A DNA stretch of 42,780 nucleotides from Rhodopseudomonas sp. AAP120 (GTDB taxonomy: Bacteria > Pseudomonadota > Alphaproteobacteria > Rhizobiales > Xanthobacteraceae): contig NZ_LJIC01000114.1 in the NCBI RefSeq assembly GCF_001295845.1, positions 1 to 42,780 of the forward strand. Direction: 5' to 3'. The position numbers and the translations under genes are program-made. Of this stretch, positions 16,877 through 27,039 are shown piece by piece (position 1 is the first letter of the stretch; each line of letters begins with the position of its first letter). Under the pieces are notes generated by a model that saw nothing but the letters and a program-made list of their open reading frames with translations, had not been told where the DNA came from and did not search any database.

Positions 16877-17696
16877 CGTTGAACTCGTAAGCCTTGTCGG
16901 GGCCGACCAGGGTGAACTTCAGCGCGGCGCCCTCGGCATGGGCGCCGGGCGGCAATCCCTCCAGCGCGAAGGTGAAGCGCTGCACGCCCTCGGGGGCGTT
17001 CGGCGCCCGTTTGGGAATCGGCAGCGCCCATTCGGGCGTCGGTCCTTCGACGAACAGGCTGACCTTGCTGGCCGGCGGTGCCACCACGTCGACCCAGACC
17101 TCGGTATCACCGCGCATCACCACGTCGCGGATCGTGATCGGATTCGGATCGCCGACATTTGCCGGCACCGGAACGGTATCGAGAGCCGCGGCCAGTGCGC
17201 TGTCCTGCGTGCTGGCGACGCTGGTGAAAGTCAGCTCCGGCGCCGCCTCGACCGGCACGCACAGCTTTTCGCACACCGCGTAGCTGATCGCGGCGCGCAG
17301 CGTCACCGGCTTGTCGGCGTTCTTCGCCACAATGCGCAGCGGCAGCACGACGCTCGACTTGTAGCCGAGCGAGGTGCCGCCCGCGCCGTCGGGAAACGCC
17401 GTCGGTGCCGGCCACAGGATCGTCACGGCTTCCACGTTGTCGGACTTCGAGAAGTCGAACCGCGGCGGTACGCCGGAGTCACCGGGAGAACGCCAGTAAG
17501 TTTTCCAGCCGGGCTGCAACTGGAAAGCAATGCCACCAAGCAGCACCGCGCCGCTGCGCGATCCTGCCAGCAGCCGCACCGCAGAGTGGCTTTCGCTGAC
17601 CCAGGGCGAGGCGTCGTCGGCACGAACCGCGCTCACCGAAAACAGCGCAAACAATGCGGCGATCAGCGCCGGCCGGACAGGAACGATTGTGATCAT
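16863..17696 (-). CDS. Exported DsbD-alpha-like thiol-disulfide protein
   Basis: A 277-residue exported protein with a signal peptide (residues 1-26, cleavage near VRA-DD). The body matches the DsbD/ScsB N-terminal immunoglobulin-like domain (DsbC/DsbD_N family): GIAFQLQPGWKTYWRSPGDSG at about 55-75 and ISYAVCEKLCVPVEA with C142 and C146 as the probable redox pair. In DsbD this domain passes electrons from the membrane part to periplasmic DsbC or cytochrome maturation proteins. Here the membrane and thioredoxin domains are absent and no ccdA/dsbD gene is adjacent, so its electron donor is unknown. Convergent overlap of 14 bases with lysR. Confidence 0.82.
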   Translation of the reverse strand: MITIVPVRPALIAALFALFSVSAVRADDASPWVSESHSAVRLLAGSRSGAVLLGGIAFQLQPGWKTYWRSPGDSGVPPRFDFSKSDNVEAVTILWPAPTAFPDGAGGTSLGYKSSVVLPLRIVAKNADKPVTLRAAISYAVCEKLCVPVEAAPELTFTSVASTQDSALAAALDTVPVPANVGDPNPITIRDVVMRGDTEVWVDVVAPPASKVSLFVEGPTPEWALPIPKRAPNAPEGVQRFTFALEGLPPGAHAEGAALKFTLVGPDKAYEFNVNLN

Positions 17697-17830
17697 GTGA
17701 CGTATTTACGCACGCGGACGGCAGAGAACCACTGAATTGCCTGTGATTCGGAAGGCACTCTGCGGCGACTGGTTGATTGACAGGATTGGCACCCAATATC
17801 AGGATAATGGTGCAACGCGAGGATCCCCTG

Positions 17831-18463
17831 ATGGCGACCAAGTCCAAAAGGCCCAAATCCGGCGAAGCCAGGCCGACGGAGCAGGGGAGCTATCTCGACG
17901 GCCAGTTGCTGATCGCAATGCCGGTGATGGAAGACGAGCGCTTCGCGCGCTCGGTGATCTACATCTGCGCGCATTCATCGGAAGGCGCCATGGGCATTAT
18001 CGTCAATCGTCCGGCGGGCAGCATCGATTTTCCCGAACTGCTGGTGCAGCTCGACATCGTCGAGAAGGCCGAACAGATCAAGCTTCCCGATCATGCCGAG
18101 TCGATGAAGGTGCTGCGCGGCGGGCCGGTCGAGACCGGCCGCGGCTTCGTGCTGCACTCCAGCGACTTCTTCATCAAGGACGCCACTCTGCCGATCGATG
18201 ACGGCATTTCTCTGACCGCCACCGTCGACATCCTGAAGGCGATCGCCAGCGGCTCCGGCCCGAAGCGCGCGATCCTCGCGCTCGGCTACGCCGGCTGGGC
18301 GCCGGGCCAGCTCGAGACCGAGATCCAGGACAATGGCTGCCTGCATTGCGATGCCGATGCCGATCTGGTGTTCGGCAACGACATCGAAGAGAAATACGAC
18401 CGCGCCCTGCACAAGCTCGGCATCGAGCCGGGGATGCTGTCGGCCGAAGCGGGCCACGCGTAG
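17831..18463 (+). CDS. YqgE/AlgH family protein (UPF0301)
   Basis: A 210-residue cytoplasmic protein of the YqgE/AlgH family. Signature parts: [55 protein letters not shown] and [17 protein letters not shown] 17831 with GAGG eight bases before it is chosen; ATG 17810 and 17777 have no ribosome site and would add residues unlike the family. AlgH affects alginate regulation in Pseudomonas, but the molecular function of the family is unknown. It is divergent from the DsbD-alpha-like gene and is followed by 325 bases of repeats. Confidence 0.9.
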   Translation: MATKSKRPKSGEARPTEQGSYLDGQLLIAMPVMEDERFARSVIYICAHSSEGAMGIIVNRPAGSIDFPELLVQLDIVEKAEQIKLPDHAESMKVLRGGPVETGRGFVLHSSDFFIKDATLPIDDGISLTATVDILKAIASGSGPKRAILALGYAGWAPGQLETEIQDNGCLHCDADADLVFGNDIEEKYDRALHKLGIEPGMLSAEAGHA

Positions 18464-18490
18464 TTAGCGGCGACGACCGCCCCACGCCCC

Positions 18491-18534
18491 TGCCGTCATC
18501 GCCCGCGAAAGCGGGCGACCCGGTATTCCAGAGC
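18491..18534. repeat. Short palindromic intergenic repeat
   Basis: TGCCGTCATCGCCCGC with GCGGGCGACCCGGTATTCC forms a short hairpin (CGCCCGC/GCGGGCG over GAAA). Related units with CGTCATC...GCGAAAGCGG occur at 39234-39262. Part of the repeat cluster filling 18464-18788, in which I see no gene. Confidence 0.65.
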
Positions 18535-18585
18535 GTTCGTTATTCCGAGCGGCTCATCGATGAATCGAAGCAATCCGGCCTTCCC

Positions 18586-18709
18586 ACATGCACTGAGTCC
18601 TCATCCTGAGGAGCACGGCGAAGCCGGGCGTCTCGAAGGATGGGGCCACGCAGTGCCCGCGGCCCATGGTTCGAGACGGCGCTGCGCGCCTCCTCACCAT
18701 GAGGATGTA
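18586..18709. repeat. Dispersed palindromic repeat, copy 2
   Basis: Nearly identical to the element at 11431-11553, in the same orientation: ACATGCACTGNGTCCTCATC at the left, CTCCTCACCATGAGG at the right, and the same inner arms. The main differences fall in the centre (CAGTGCCCGCGG against CGGGACTCGTAG), as expected for the loop of a hairpin. Confidence 0.85.
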
Positions 18710-18727
18710 CTTGCGTCACCGGCTGCG

Positions 18728-18765
18728 ACAGATGGATTGCCGGGTCAAGCCCGGCAATGACGGCC
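18728..18765. repeat. Short inverted repeat of the CGTCAT/GGGTCAAGCCC family
   Basis: TGGATTGCCGGGTCAAGCCC followed by GGCAATGACGG; TTGCCGGG pairs with CCCGGCAA. It resembles one arm of the 15003-15092 element. It ends 24 bases from the stop of the EAL-domain gene. Confidence 0.65.
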
Positions 18766-18788
18766 TACTCGTTGCGTAGCGCCGTGCC

Positions 18789-21665
18789 TCAGCTCGCCGC
18801 TTCCAGCCGTTCTTCCGTCAGCAGCCGCATCGCGGCTTCGGCGTCCATCGGTTCGCCGAAGGCGAAGCCCTGGGCGTATTCGCAGCCGAGCTGATACAGC
18901 TCCACCGCATCCGAATCCGTCTCGGCGCCTTCGGCGACGACATCCATGCCGAGATCGTGCGCCAGCGCGATGATCGACTTCAGGATCACCGGACGGGTGC
19001 CGCGGCTGGTGGTGCGGACGAACGACTGATCGATCTTGATGGTGTCGAACGGGAAGCGCTGGAGATAGCTCAGCGACGAGTGGCCGGTGCCGAAATCGTC
19101 GAGCGACAGGCCGCAGCCGAGCTCGCGGATCCGCTGCAGCATCTGCGCGGCGTGCTCGGGATTCTCCATCACCAGGGACTCGGTGAGTTCGAGCTTCAGC
19201 GTGCCGCGCGCCACCGAGGAGCGTGACAGCACAGTGCGGACGTCGTGGATCAGATCGTGGCGCAGCAGCTGCCGCGATGAGACGTTGACGCTGGCGAAGA
19301 TCGGCTCGCGCGAGCGCATCGCGCGCTGCCAGATCGCCAGCTGCTTGGCGGTCTCGTCCATCACGAAGGTGCCGAGCTCGACGATCAGGCCGATCTCCTC
19401 GGCGATCGAGATGAACTCGATCGGCGACATCCGGCCGAGCTTGGGATGATCCCAGCGCGCCAGCGCTTCGAAGCCGGCGACCGAGCGATCCTCGAGCCGC
19501 ACGATCGGCTGATACAGGATGGTGATTTCCTTGCGCTCAATGGCGCGGCGCAGTTCGGATTCCAGCGTCAGGCGGTCCGACTTGCGTGCCCGCATCGCCG
19601 GCTTGTAGACGTCGATGCGATCGCCGCCGATCCGCTTGGAGTGATACATCGCCAGCTCGGCGTCCTTGATGATCTCGTCGGACAGTTGGGTTTGCGGGTC
19701 GCTCAGCGCGAGGCCGATCGACGCGGTGAGGAAGATCTCGCGGTCGTTGAAGGCGATCGGCGCCTTGATGGTCTTGCGGATGGTCTCGGCGAAGGCGGTG
19801 ATCTTGGCGGGGTCCTGTTCGGACAGCAGGATCAGGCCGAATTGATCGCCGGCGATCCGGGCCAGCGTGTCCTGCGGCTTGAGGATGCGCGTGAGCCGGC
19901 GCGCCAGCGTCAGCAGGATCGAGTCGCCGACCGCGATGCCGACCGAGTCGTTGACCTGCTTGAAGCGATCGAGGTCGATCACCATCAGGGTCGGGCGCAG
20001 GTTCGGCATCGTCTTGGCGAAATTCGCCACCGCGCCGAGCCGGTCCATGAACAGCTTGCGGTTAGGCAGGCCGGTCAGGTTGTCGTGCACCGAGTCGTGC
20101 AGCATCCGCTCTTCGGCGTTCTTGCTCTCGGTGACGTCGGTCAGCGTACCGACCACGCGGGTGACTTCGCCGTCGGCGCCGACCACCGGGCGGGCCTTCA
20201 GTGCGAACCACATGAAGTGGCCGTCGGGCGTGCGCAGCCGGAAGTGCTGGGTCAGCCGGCCGCGGCGCTGATCGAGCACCGAGTCGAGCGCCGCGCGAAA
20301 ACGGTCCTGGTCGAGCGGGTGCAGCACTTCGAGCCAGCTCGCCGCCGAGCCTTCCAGCGCGCCGCGCTTCAGTCCGAGCAGCGCCTCGGTCTCGGGACTG
20401 GTGAACACCTTGTCGGCAGAGACGTCCCAGTCCCAGATCAGATCGCCGGAGCCGATCAGCGCCAGCGCGCGGCGCTCGACGTCCGACACCACGCCGCCGG
20501 TCGCGCCGGAGCCCGCGAAGGCGTGCTGCATCACGGTGAAGCCGATCAGCATCACGATCAGCACCAGGCCGCCGAGCAGCGCCGGGCCGACGATGTCGTT
20601 GGTCACCGAGCCGGCCACCGCCATGCCGGACGCCACCACCCAGATCACCAGCAGGAACCAGGTCGGGATCAGCAGCACCGCGCGGTCGAAACCGTGGGTC
20701 GACAGATACACGATCAGCGCGAAGCCCGCGAAGGCGATCAGCACCAGCGACATCCGGGCGATGCCGGAGGCGACCGCGGGATCGAACAGCGCCAGCGCCA
20801 CCAGCGAGCCGAGGAAGGCGAGCCAGCCGAGCGTGATGTGCGAGTAGCGCACGTGCCAGCGGCTGAGATTGAGATAGGCGAACAGGAAGACGAGCAGCGT
20901 CGCCGCCAGGATGGCTTCGCCGGAGGCGCGCCACACCCGCTCGGCGCCGGCCGACATGTCGAACACCTTGCTCCAGAAGCCGAAGTCGATGCCGATATAG
21001 ACCAGCACCGCCCAGGCCAGCGCCGCGGCGGCGGGGAACATGATGCTGCCCTTGACCACGAACAGGATCGTCAGCACCAGCGCCAGCAGGCCCGAGATGC
21101 CGATCACGATGCCCTGGTACAGGGTGAAGGAGTTGACCTTGTCCTTGTAGGCTTCCGGCTCCCACAGATAGAGCTGCGGCAGCTTGTCGGTGCGTAGTTC
21201 GGCCACGAAGGTGATCACCGAACCGGGGTCGAGCGTGACGCGGAAGATATCGGCGGTGGTCGAGTCCTGGCGTTCGGGGCGGTCGCCGGTCGACGGCGTG
21301 ATGGTGGCGATACGCGACAGGCCGAGATCCGGCCAGAACAGGCCGGACGACACCATGCGATAATGCGGCGCCACGATCAGGCGGTCGAGCTGATCGTCGG
21401 TGTTGTTGGCGAGCGCGAACACCACCCAGTTCTGGCCGCCTTCGCGCGCGCGCACTTCGATGCGGCGGACGATGCCGTCGGTGCCGGGCGCGGTCGAGAC
21501 CTGGATGCGGTCGGTGTCGCTACGCTGATGTTCGAGCACGCCGGTGAGGTCGATCGCCGGCGCGTCGCTGCGGACGCTGACGGCGTCGAGTGCATATGCC
21601 TGCGGGGCCGCCGCAATCAGCATCAAGCCCAGCGCCAGAAGCGCAAGGCACCTGATCAGACGCAA
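18789..21665 (-). CDS. Membrane PAS-GGDEF-EAL protein, probable c-di-GMP phosphodiesterase
   Basis: About 958 residues from the preferred TTG start at 21665, which has GGAGA six bases upstream and yields a clean signal peptide (MRLIRCLALLALGLMLIAAAP, cleavage near AYA-LD). A farther in-frame ATG at 21764 adds 33 poor residues. Order: periplasmic domain 26-180, about seven membrane helices 182-385 (7TMR-DISM-like layout), PAS 400-510, GGDEF 520-690, EAL 705-945. The GGDEF signature reads AGDQF (605-609), so cyclase activity is doubtful; it may bind GTP as an activator. The EAL domain keeps FEALARW (EAL at 733-735), ELTESLVM, DDFGTGHSS (856 on) and KIDQSFV, so hydrolysis of c-di-GMP is likely. 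No close operon partner. Confidence 0.88.
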   Translation of the reverse strand: MRLIRCLALLALGLMLIAAAPQAYALDAVSVRSDAPAIDLTGVLEHQRSDTDRIQVSTAPGTDGIVRRIEVRAREGGQNWVVFALANNTDDQLDRLIVAPHYRMVSSGLFWPDLGLSRIATITPSTGDRPERQDSTTADIFRVTLDPGSVITFVAELRTDKLPQLYLWEPEAYKDKVNSFTLYQGIVIGISGLLALVLTILFVVKGSIMFPAAAALAWAVLVYIGIDFGFWSKVFDMSAGAERVWRASGEAILAATLLVFLFAYLNLSRWHVRYSHITLGWLAFLGSLVALALFDPAVASGIARMSLVLIAFAGFALIVYLSTHGFDRAVLLIPTWFLLVIWVVASGMAVAGSVTNDIVGPALLGGLVLIVMLIGFTVMQHAFAGSGATGGVVSDVERRALALIGSGDLIWDWDVSADKVFTSPETEALLGLKRGALEGSAASWLEVLHPLDQDRFRAALDSVLDQRRGRLTQHFRLRTPDGHFMWFALKARPVVGADGEVTRVVGTLTDVTESKNAEERMLHDSVHDNLTGLPNRKLFMDRLGAVANFAKTMPNLRPTLMVIDLDRFKQVNDSVGIAVGDSILLTLARRLTRILKPQDTLARIAGDQFGLILLSEQDPAKITAFAETIRKTIKAPIAFNDREIFLTASIGLALSDPQTQLSDEIIKDAELAMYHSKRIGGDRIDVYKPAMRARKSDRLTLESELRRAIERKEITILYQPIVRLEDRSVAGFEALARWDHPKLGRMSPIEFISIAEEIGLIVELGTFVMDETAKQLAIWQRAMRSREPIFASVNVSSRQLLRHDLIHDVRTVLSRSSVARGTLKLELTESLVMENPEHAAQMLQRIRELGCGLSLDDFGTGHSSLSYLQRFPFDTIKIDQSFVRTTSRGTRPVILKSIIALAHDLGMDVVAEGAETDSDAVELYQLGCEYAQGFAFGEPMDAEAAMRLLTEERLEAAS

Positions 21666-21776
21666 GTCAGTTCTCCGCGTTCGCACCGATCTGGAAGCGC
21701 GGCCCCCGCGCGTCTCCGAGACGGATAAATGACATGAAAGACGGAGAAAACATAGACGCAACAACCCGTGACCGAT

Positions 21777-22775
21777 TCAGACCGTCAACACAATTTTGCC
21801 AATATGTTGGCTGGTCTCCATCCGCCGGTGGGCATCGGCGGCGTGCTGCAACGCAAAGGTGCCGTCGATCAGCGGCTTGATCTTGCCCTGCGCCAGCAGC
21901 GGCATCACCTTGGCCTCGATCGCCGCGACCATCGCGGCCTTGTCGGCGTTGCTGCGCGGGCGCAGCGTCGAGCCGGTGTGGTGCAGCCGCTTGATCATCA
22001 GCTTGGTGAAGTTGACGGTGGTCTTGGCGCCGCCGAGAAACGCGATCTGCACGATGCGGCCGTCCATCGCGGCGGCGTCGTAGTTGCGCTCGATGTAATC
22101 GCCGCCGACCATGTCGAGGATCACCTCGACGCCCTTGCCGCCGGTGGCTTCTTTCACCGCGGCGACGAAGTCCTCGGTCTTGTAGTTGATGGCGCGCGTC
22201 GCGCCGAGCTTGAGGCAGGCCTCGGCCTTGTCCTGCGAACCGACGGTGGTGATCACCTTGGAGCCGAGCGCGACCGCGAGCTGGATCGCCATGGTGCCGA
22301 TGCCGGACGAGCCGCCGTGCACCAGCAGGGTTTCGCCGGGGGCAAGCGCGCCGCGCTCGAACACGTTGTGCCACACCGTCATCAGCGTTTCGGCGGTGGC
22401 GCCGGCCTCGATCATCGAGAAGCTCGCCGGGACGGTCATGGCCTGCGCGTCCTGGGCGATGCAGTATTCGGCGTAGCCGCCGCCGGCCACCAGCGACATC
22501 ACCTTGTCGCCGAGCTTATGCCGGGTCACGCCGTCGCCGAGCGCCACCACCTCGCCGGAGATTTCCAGGCCGGGCAGGTCGCTGGCGCCGGGCGGCGGCG
22601 GATAGCTGCCGGAGCGCTGTGCCACATCGGGACGGTTGACGCCGGCGGCTGCCACCTTGACCAGGATTTCCCCGGGGCCGGGCTTCGGCACGTCACGGGT
22701 TTCCGGCAGCAATACCTCCGGTCCGCCCGGTTTGCTGATTCCGATCACGGTCATTTGCGAAGGGACCGGTTCCAT
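21777..22775 (-). CDS. NAD(P)H:quinone oxidoreductase, zinc-free MDR family (PIG3-like)
   Basis: A 332-residue medium-chain dehydrogenase/reductase without the zinc ligands of alcohol dehydrogenases. The N-terminal GroES-like domain contains VKVAAAGVNRPDVAQRSGSYPPPPGASDLPGLEISGEV (split here: VAAAGVNRPDV, YPPPPGASDLPGLE), the Rossmann part contains LLVHGGSSGIGTMAIQLA at about 145-162. These blocks match TP53I3/PIG3-type quinone oxidoreductases. ATG 22775 follows GAGGA; a start at 22868 adds 31 residues of no likeness. It probably reduces quinones or enals with NADPH. It is divergent from the DUF1192 gene and independent of the EAL gene that follows. Confidence 0.88.
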   Translation of the reverse strand: MEPVPSQMTVIGISKPGGPEVLLPETRDVPKPGPGEILVKVAAAGVNRPDVAQRSGSYPPPPGASDLPGLEISGEVVALGDGVTRHKLGDKVMSLVAGGGYAEYCIAQDAQAMTVPASFSMIEAGATAETLMTVWHNVFERGALAPGETLLVHGGSSGIGTMAIQLAVALGSKVITTVGSQDKAEACLKLGATRAINYKTEDFVAAVKEATGGKGVEVILDMVGGDYIERNYDAAAMDGRIVQIAFLGGAKTTVNFTKLMIKRLHHTGSTLRPRSNADKAAMVAAIEAKVMPLLAQGKIKPLIDGTFALQHAADAHRRMETSQHIGKIVLTV

Positions 22776-22885
22776 GATTTGTCCTCGGCTAACGGGATGG
22801 ACGGGTGTCGTGCGATGAGACAGCCTGCTTAGACAGCGCCGGCCCGGCTGGCAACCGGACCGGATCACGAACGGCGGAGGGTGCG

Positions 22886-23077
22886 ATGGCGATCGAGGAC
22901 GACGACAAGCCGAGAGTCAAAGTCAGCCACGAGATCGGGCAGGACCTGTCGCTGCTCTCGGTCGAGGAGCTCGGCCACCGCATCGCTCTGCTCAAGGAAG
23001 AGATCGGCCGGCTGGAGACCGCGATGACCATGAAGCGGGCGACCCGCGAGGCCGCCGACCGCTTCTTCAAGGTCTGA
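22886..23077 (+). CDS. DUF1192 small coiled-coil protein
   Basis: A 63-residue protein with a GGCGGAGG ribosome site before ATG 22886. It has LSVEELGHRIALLKEEIGRLETAM, a short amphipathic coiled coil, and ends ADRFFKV, matching DUF1192 of Rhizobiales. Function unknown. The family is commonly encoded next to RcdA (DUF1465), as here, with an intergenic stretch of about 400 bases. Confidence 0.85.
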   Translation: MAIEDDDKPRVKVSHEIGQDLSLLSVEELGHRIALLKEEIGRLETAMTMKRATREAADRFFKV

Positions 23078-23208
23078 CGCGAGCCCGTCCCACGAGCGCC
23101 GCGCGAGCCTGGTGAGCGCCTCGCGCCCGGCGCGTTATGGCAAACGCTTCGTTAAGCGGGTCGCTCATTTACGAGCGATTAAGCTTTCCCGCGTATTACT
23201 TGATTGTC

Positions 23209-23297
23209 CATCTTTGGACCGAGTGGCTCCTGTCCACTCTGTTTTGACGCCTCCCTGTTATCAACTTCAAAGCCGCCGGAAACGGCGGCTCTTTTTT
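23209..23297 (+). ncRNA. Candidate small RNA or structured 3' UTR ending in a strong terminator
   Basis: In the 396 bases between the DUF1192 gene and rcdA there is no gene, but three hairpins follow each other: TCCA/TGGA (23209-23220), GAGTGG/CCACTC with loop CTCCTGT (23221-23239), and a terminator AGCCGCCG/CGGCGGCT over GAAA (23271-23290) with six T at 23292-23297. A single-stranded GCCTCCCTG lies between the last two. A weak TATTAC at 23194-23199 could be a -10 box. It may be an independent small RNA or simply the end of the DUF1192 transcript. Confidence 0.45.
23271..23297 (+). terminator. Rho-independent terminator between DUF1192 and rcdA
   Basis: Perfect 8-bp stem AGCCGCCG/CGGCGGCT with a GAAA tetraloop and a CTTTTTT tail. 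It isolates rcdA from upstream transcription. Confidence 0.9.
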
Positions 23298-23473
23298 GCG
23301 CTTTCTTCACCCCGTCACAGTTTGGTCATGGCGCGCGGTGATCCTTCTCACCCAGGCCGCGTTAACCGTTGCACGCGCGCGCGCTGGACTCGCGGCGTCG
23401 CGCGCGCAATGATTTGTTCATCATAAGTCGGCGGCAGAAGCCGGCACCTAATCGTTAGCGTGAGGCGTTAACC

Positions 23474-23989
23474 ATGTCGGAAGTTTCGCAAAGCGAAGCC
23501 CCGCTCGTCGTGCTGAGCGAACGGCTGACCAATTCGGCCGCCTTCAGCGCGCTGTTTCGCGAGGGAATGGATCTGGTCGAGGAGACCGCGGCCTACCTGG
23601 ACGGCGATGGCCGGGCCGAGGCCAAGACCCTCGAGCGCTCCGTCAGCCTGACCTATGCGACGGAGAGCATGCGCCTGACCACGCGGCTGATGCAGCTGGC
23701 GTCCTGGCTGCTGCTGCACCGGGCCGTCAAGGAAGGCGAGATGACGCTGATCCAGGCCAATCGCGAGAAGTCCAAGGTCAAGCTGTCGGCGGCCGATCCC
23801 GGCGCGCCCGACACGCTGGAGCGGCTGCCCGAGCAGCTTCAGGCGCTGATCGGCCGCTCGATGAGCCTGCAGGCGCGGATTCGCCGCCTCGACGCCTCGA
23901 TGCACCTGCCGCCGCCGTCCGAGCGTCCCTCCATCGGCAACCCGCTGGTGCCGCAGCTCAATATGCTGAAGGCGGCGTTCGAGGGCTGA
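23474..23989 (+). CDS. rcdA: RcdA (DUF1465), regulator of CtrA degradation
   Basis: A 171-residue helical protein of DUF1465, the family of Caulobacter RcdA. The core FREGMDLVEETAAYLDGDGR (residues 29-48) and YATESMRLTTRLMQLASWLL (near 60-79) are the conserved helices; a disordered C-terminal tail follows. RcdA delivers CtrA and other substrates to ClpXP together with CpdR and PopA. ATG 23474 has GAGG at proper distance. The bases TTAACCAT overlap the start codon and look like a CtrA half-site. CpdR is encoded at 5665 in the same window. Confidence 0.85.
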   Translation: MSEVSQSEAPLVVLSERLTNSAAFSALFREGMDLVEETAAYLDGDGRAEAKTLERSVSLTYATESMRLTTRLMQLASWLLLHRAVKEGEMTLIQANREKSKVKLSAADPGAPDTLERLPEQLQALIGRSMSLQARIRRLDASMHLPPPSERPSIGNPLVPQLNMLKAAFEG

Positions 23990-24080
23990 GCCCCTCGAAC
24001 GACCCCATCCGGGGTCGCTGACTTCGGATACGGGCGCACGAAGCCCATGGTCCAGACACGAAAACCGCGGTCCAGAAACG

Positions 24081-24110
24081 AAAAACGCCCCGCGAAACCG
24101 CGGGGCGTTT
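24081..24110 (-). terminator. Terminator shared between rcdA and rpmE
   Basis: AAACGCCCCGCG (24083-24094) pairs perfectly with CGCGGGGCGTTT (24099-24110) over AAAC. On the minus strand the stem is followed by TTTTT (24085-24081), which makes it the rpmE terminator. On the plus strand the T run is only three, so rcdA may use it less efficiently. Confidence 0.88.
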
Positions 24111-24141
24111 GCAATTCGAGGCCCCGAGGGCCGCCGAAGCA

Positions 24142-24369
24142 TCAATCTTTCTTGAGGAAGCCCGAGAACTTCTTCTGGAAGCGCGAGACGCGGCCGCCGC
24201 GATCCAGCACCTGCTGGGTGCCGCCGGTCCAGGCCGGATGCGACTTGGGGTCGATGTCGAGGTTCAGCTTGTCGCCTTCCTTGCCCCAGGTCGAACGCGT
24301 CTGATATTCGGTACCATCGGTCATCACGACCGTAATGTTATGATAATCCGGGTGAATTTCGGTCTTCAT
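24142..24369 (-). CDS. rpmE: 50S ribosomal protein L31, zinc-free (C-minus) form
   Basis: A 75-residue L31, starting [22 protein letters not shown], with the typical [25 protein letters not shown] block. None of the four cysteines that hold zinc in E. coli RpmE is present; the protein has no cysteine at all. Such C-minus versions are normal in many alphaproteobacteria and do not depend on zinc supply. The gene has AAGGA before its ATG and its own strong terminator. It is divergent from the ABC exporter gene at 24575. Confidence 0.95.
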   Translation of the reverse strand: MKTEIHPDYHNITVVMTDGTEYQTRSTWGKEGDKLNLDIDPKSHPAWTGGTQQVLDRGGRVSRFQKKFSGFLKKD

Positions 24370-24574
24370 GGGCTATCCTTGCGCGCGCCGGCGCCTCAGT
24401 CTCGATGATTTCGGGGCGAATTGGCGCGCTCTATATCGCAGCGGCGCCTCCAAGACAAGGTATCGGCACCGACTTCATCCGGATACCGCATTGTACCGGA
24501 TTTGCCAGTCGCCACCGTTGCTGCCTATGTGGGGGAGATGGCTGGAAGGCCTCTAGACTAACGCGGCAGTTCCG

Positions 24575-26475
<1,901 letters not shown>

Positions 26476-26479
<4 letters not shown>

Positions 26480-26778
26480 CGTTTCTCTTCCGAACGTGTC
26501 GGCTCGTCTGGGTCTCGTGCCCCGTGACGTATCGTGTGGATGATGATCTCGTCCGCCGCGATCTCGTAGAAGATGGCATAGGGATACGGGCTGGTGAGCA
26601 ATCGCCGGATCGTGGGATCGTCAGTTCGGACGCCAATCTGCGGGTGGTTCGGTAACAGCGCGATCATTGTCCGGATGCGTGCTTGCACCCGGCGAGCCCC
26701 TTGCGGAGACTGCTCTGCCAAGTAATCCAGAATCGATGCGAGATCGGCAAGGGCGGGCGCTGTAAAGCGGAGCCTCAC
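26476..26778 (-). CDS. Type II toxin, ParE/RelE family
   Basis: A 100-residue ParE/RelE-fold toxin: RLRFTAPALADLASILDYLAEQSPQGA at the N-terminus, RRLLTSPYPYAIFYEIAADEIIIHTIRHGARDP at the C-terminus. The start is placed at GTG 26778, which overlaps the antitoxin stop as GTGA and gives the normal family N-terminus; GTG 26796 is an alternative. ParE members poison gyrase, RelE members cut mRNA on the ribosome; the sequence pattern fits ParE better. Stop codon overlaps the stop of the ABC exporter gene on the other strand. Confidence 0.88.
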
Positions 26779-27002
26779 AGCCCGTGCTTGGCCCACACGG
26801 CGCGGACCTGCTCGTCTGTCGCAAACTCGCCGCGAGCAGCTGCTGCCTTTGACCGTTCGATCGCCGAGCGCTCGTCGTTCGACAATGAGGCCACAACGTC
26901 GTCACGGCGCGCGAGCTGCATCACCAGCCGGGCGATGTCGTCCTGCTCGTCCGCAGGCAGACTGCGGGCCAGTTCCAGAGCCTGATCGAGCAAAGCTGTC
27001 AT
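26775..27002 (-). CDS. Antitoxin of the ParE-family pair
   Basis: A 75-residue acidic/helical protein encoded just upstream of and overlapping the toxin. It begins MTALLDQALELARSLPADEQDDIARLVMQL and ends EQVRAVWAKHGL; the LPADEQ motif and C-terminal helix are usual for the short addiction antitoxins paired with ParE toxins. No clear ribbon-helix-helix or Phd domain is visible, so DNA binding is uncertain. Translational coupling (GTGA) fits the antitoxin-first order of such modules. Confidence 0.85.
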   Translation of the reverse strand: MTALLDQALELARSLPADEQDDIARLVMQLARRDDVVASLSNDERSAIERSKAAAARGEFATDEQVRAVWAKHGL

Positions 27003-27039
27003 CGGCTGAATGTAGCGATGTTTGCTCTCTGGCGGAAGA

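Noticed and set aside
17777-17808. TTGACA...GATAAT as promoter of yqgE
   Set aside because: The boxes are good but the spacer is 20 bases, too long for a normal sigma-70 promoter; no better combination was found.
19446-21197. 583-codon plus-strand frame inside the EAL gene
   Set aside because: Low-complexity shadow translation of the minus-strand gene; no family likeness.
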